From contig KL197769.1 of assembly GCA_000697665.1 (NCBI GenBank), forward strand, positions 79,615-138,735: a stretch of DNA of 59,121 bases. Direction: 5' to 3'. Shown in pieces: positions 55,811-59,121 of the stretch (positions are counted from its first letter, which is position 1; each line of letters opens with the position of its first letter). The stretch is from Jaapia argillacea MUCL 33604 (lineage: Eukaryota > Basidiomycota > Agaricomycetes > Jaapiales > Jaapiaceae). Position numbers and translations under genes: made by a program. The notes beneath the pieces were generated by a model, which was given only the letters and a program-made list of their open reading frames with translations, did not search any database and was not told the origin of the DNA.

Positions 55811-58800
55811 TCAGTTAATAACGGGATCATCGGAATCCGGACGGAAGCGAAGACGAGCCAGCAGAACCGTATCCCACTCTGTAGACTTGACAGTAGAAAC
55901 TTTGCTCGCCCAGTCGGGGACTTCTCCGTTGGGAAGATGGGTATGATAGGAAGGACCAGACGTTGCAAAGGCTCCCGACGGGTCGTTCATTGAGAATCTT
56001 CCCCAATGCTGACCAGGTTTGGGAGACGCAAAGACGTTGAAGTGAAACTGTGTAGCCAACTGCGCGTCAGCTAATTACATACAAATCGAATGGGAACCCT
56101 ACCTGTCCATCAGGATGATGGTGACTGACAAACAAGGCGTAATCGGATGCGTCAAGCGTGCCAATAACTGGATATTCGTCGTTAGAGTGTTTCGGAAGTC
56201 AATGCACGCAAACCGTGGACTTACTTAGATATAGATCCTCCTTTTGTATCGGATGGTGGGGGCTGAATAGATTCATGATGACGTCTACGTTAGCCTTGAA
56301 CCATGCCCGAGGCGCGTCCAACTTCAACATATACCGATACATCGTTGTTTCAGTGCATAAATAGGCGGTTTTATGACCAGACCTCAGCTGGTACGTGTAC
56401 CTGCGACCAATGGGCTGACTGTTGGCCGGGTGAGTATTACGAACGGAAAGAGCGAGGAGATGTACTTACGGAGAGCCATCAACCGTCTTTCGACTTGAAA
56501 CTATTCCCTGGAAGGCATCCCAGCCACGCTGAGCGACGTTACGTTTTTCCTGCCTCTGATTACCTGTTGGCACTTTCCCGTCCTTCGCGTACCCGTTCAG
56601 GGAAGCCATGTTCTTGATGATTCCGTTGGATGTCCTTACGGGGTCAAAGGAATTGAAGAGAGTAATAAAGCGACCGCTGGGCTTCGAAAGGTATCCAACA
56701 TCACCCAATGCAACTCGGGTGGGAGTCCAGAGGGGAAGGGCCACTAGATATAGAGATGAGTATAGACATCTGGAAGACGATGGTGCGACATGACATACAA
56801 GAGAAATGGAACTCGTGCTGCAAATTGATCCGGTACCGCCTCTCGTTCCGAGTTTCAGAGCCAACCTCGTCGACAGGAGGGGGCGAGTCGACTTGAGGTA
56901 TGTCAGTGACCACGTCAGTGGCTGAGCTGCTGTCGGTCTCCCCATCGGTGGTGACAGTGTTATGTCGGGTCGGAATAGGCTGCGCGTAGGTATGATTATT
57001 GTCGATTTCCTTGGGGGGCATGGCCGTCCTTATCGATGCTTCCTTCTCTGCAGTAGCTGACGGAGACTCCAGAGGTGTCAAGAAGTCTCCAGAGGCAGGG
57101 GAAGCAGATGGTTCCCTCCCTCGAACAGAATCTTCAACAACTACGGGTAGAAATCAGATTTAGAGTCTCAAACAAGAAACCTGCCACGAACTAGTCTGGA
57201 GTGAAGGAGTTGGACGCATATCCGGTGTCTTCTCTTTATGCCGCTCTTCCGCGAAGACGTCCAATGTATGGTTGGGTGGAGAGGGAACATTGGGATCAGC
57301 AGATCCAGTTTTAACACGGATTTCCCATATCTCTTCCGTCACACGTGAAAAGTGAGGGCGAGAGGCAGGGTTCTGATCCCAACACTTCCTGATGAGATTG
57401 AGCAACTCTTTCGTAGCTACGCGGTTAGAGTGTAATGCCGGCCTCGAATGCTTCTCTGGATAGGGTTTAGTCACTTTCAATGGGCGAGAAAATATCACGT
57501 ACCGAGAACGAGATGCCGGACAGTGTCGTCGTCGAGCACACCCCAAGGCATCTTCCCCCTTGACAATATCTCGTGACAGGTGATGGCAAAGGAGTATACA
57601 TCCATTTCGGTGGTGAGTTGAGTTATTCCACCTAATCGTTCCGGAGCTTGCCATCCCAGAGTGCCAACTACAGTGGTATTCATGTCTTAGAAAGTATCGG
57701 AGGTGTTGATAATGAAAAAACGTACGAGGTGGTTGTTCCCCACTAACGCGATAGACCTCGCTCTTCATTTCGCTTTGGCCAAAGTCGGAGATGACGCAAC
57801 GAATGTCATCATTTACGAGGACGTTGACACCCTGAAATCAAGCATGAGCGAGTTAGAGCATACCTGAAGAGGCTCACTTACCTTCAGATCCCCATGCAAA
57901 ACGTTCATCTCATGTAAATATCCCATCCCTTTCGAAATCTCATGCATCGACTTCAGTACGTCAATGTCATCCATCCACGTCTGATCGTTGAGGTTCTGCA
58001 GGTATTGAACCAGATTCCCATTCTTGTAGTACGGGCTAACGAAGAACCATGGCGGATCGCCCGTCGCTGAACTCGCGCCAAGAAGCTGGACGACGTTGGG
58101 GTGCGAAAGACTCTTCCATATGGCAATTTCGTGAACGAAGAGCTGGCGTGGTGTTGTCGGAGCGAGGACCTTGATTGCTACGGCGTGTGAGTGCCAAGTG
58201 CCGCGATACACGTCGGAGAAGAATCCAATTCCGATCTTCTCCTCACGATCAACTTCGTATCTGGAGATCAAAGTTAGACAACTGAAACAAGGAAGGTAAA
58301 CAAACACACTTGCCTCGTGATTGTCCAATTCGGCAGAGCGACATCTACACCACGACTCATCCTCTTGAGCGCATCGATTCCACTCTCGATGAACTCCCTA
58401 TCCAATGTATCACCGGTAGACCGAGTCTTGAAACTCGCCACACTCTTCTTACTCCTCAAGCTGGCACGCGACGCACTCATCGCCATCGCCTGACGCTCAC
58501 TAACGGGCAACTGTTCCACGTCTGCAGATAAATCTTCGCCAGGCGCCCCCTCTTCCAACTCCACTTGAACTTGCAAGCCGTCTTCAGACATGCTCTCTCG
58601 ATCCTTCTCGACTTCCTTCTCCAGAGCTCGTTGCAGCGTCTTGATGGCTTCGGGCATTTCATCTCTCGCAACCTGTCGTCAGGTGGATCAGCAACATCGT
58701 CCGACAACAAAATCAACTAGAAAACTGAACCTGTAAGACTTTCATCATCTCCACATCACTCTTAGCTGAGACTGCACTCCTCATGACCATCCTCAGATCC

Positions 58801-59121
58801 GCGCTATCGTGCCATGCGTCAATCTCATTCTCCCTCAATCTCAAAACATGGAGCGTTTCTCGAACGCGATCATGAGATGGCTCGGAAAAGAGCAACGATC
58901 CGGATACAGGGGAGATTGGTGTCATCCCGGGAGTGCTAAGAGGCGATTGTGACGTGGGGAATGTGAGTGGTGCGAGAACGGCTGTCGTCCTGGAATCGCT
59001 GATTGCCTGTAGTGCCGGTTGAACATCTTCGAGGAGGAGGGGCTGACGAGTAGGTGGAGGTAGAGCCGGAAGATCTCGATTATTGAGAGATTCAAGCAAC
59101 TCTCGATTCCTCGCATCTTCT
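55811..59121 (-). CDS. TKL-like protein kinase with conserved C-terminal domain (5' end outside)
   Basis: Minus-strand gene running off the right edge. Exons: 58731-59121+, 58314-58672, 57882-58260, 57726-57831, 57503-57685, 57455-57192, 57140-56799, 56743-56470, 56418-56225, 56167-56103, 56059-55811. An N-terminal Ser/Pro-rich and helical region precedes the kinase domain: Gly loop IGIGFFSDVYRG, VAIK lysine (HAVAIKVL), catalytic loop LHGDLKGVNVLVND (HGD in place of HRD), DFG (CVISDFGQ), GTLGWQAPERL and a CWDQNPASRP C-lobe motif. Then a Ser/Thr-rich linker and a ~240-residue domain (ALPLWTPTRVALGDVGYL, RFITLFNSFDP, GHKTAYLCTE, DYALFVSHHHPDGQ, GPSYHTHLPNGEVPDW, DTVLLARLRF). This fused layout recurs in agaricomycetes as I recall. 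K, D and D are present, so activity is possible. Substrate unknown. Confidence 0.82.

Noticed and set aside
1-59121. CRISPR array, bacterial operons or rRNA genes
   Set aside because: No direct repeats with unique spacers and no rRNA segments; the DNA is clearly fungal nuclear.

Overview
The window looks like nuclear DNA of an agaricomycete basidiomycete (mushroom-forming fungus). Evidence: dense genes cut by many 40-70 bp GT-AG introns, GC-rich coding sequence, several F-box genes, a 7-TM protein of the fungal DUF6533 type, CipC-like (DUF3759) proteins, and a CaaX-ended mating-pheromone precursor. All gene models were built by hand from reading frames and splice signals. Family names come from memory of motifs; no search was run.

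Layout. 1-5.8 kb is a repeat-rich, visibly CpG-poor island: a ~50 bp tandem repeat, clusters of a CAAAGTGC motif, a Tc1/mariner-type transposase whose catalytic triad reads D-N-K, and a frameshifted gene of an agaricomycete family. 6.3-16.2 kb is ordinary genic DNA: a nine-exon DUF6533-like 7-TM gene, an unknown membrane protein, the TPR subunit of TFIIIC (Tfc4/GTF3C3-like) and an F-box-like gene. 17.1-25.1 kb is a duplicated cluster in which a single-pass cell-surface protein gene (one intact copy, one decayed) alternates with a CipC-like family (three intact copies, one truncated). The CipC copies share a ~95 bp promoter block. 25.3-27.0 kb is an F-box gene with an in-frame TGA, and 27.2-33.9 kb is a full-length ABCC/MRP-type transporter. 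33.9-37.5 kb holds no convincing gene and a long pyrimidine-rich satellite.

37.5-49.6 kb is a head-to-tail array of four 2.7-3.5 kb units. Each unit ends in a four-exon gene for a ~92-99 aa secreted six-cysteine peptide. The fourth copy is split by a 452-N assembly gap placed inside exon 1. Next comes a 39-aa pheromone precursor ending in CVIA (50.06-50.18 kb), a small polytopic membrane protein, an F-box gene with a one-base frameshift, an unknown ORF, and at the right edge a TKL-like kinase with a long C-terminal domain, running off the window.

The most notable content is the pheromone gene beside the secreted-peptide array, and the co-duplicated surface-protein/CipC cluster. Both suggest rapidly evolving secreted or surface functions. 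No pheromone receptor or homeodomain gene was seen, so a mating-type locus is not shown.
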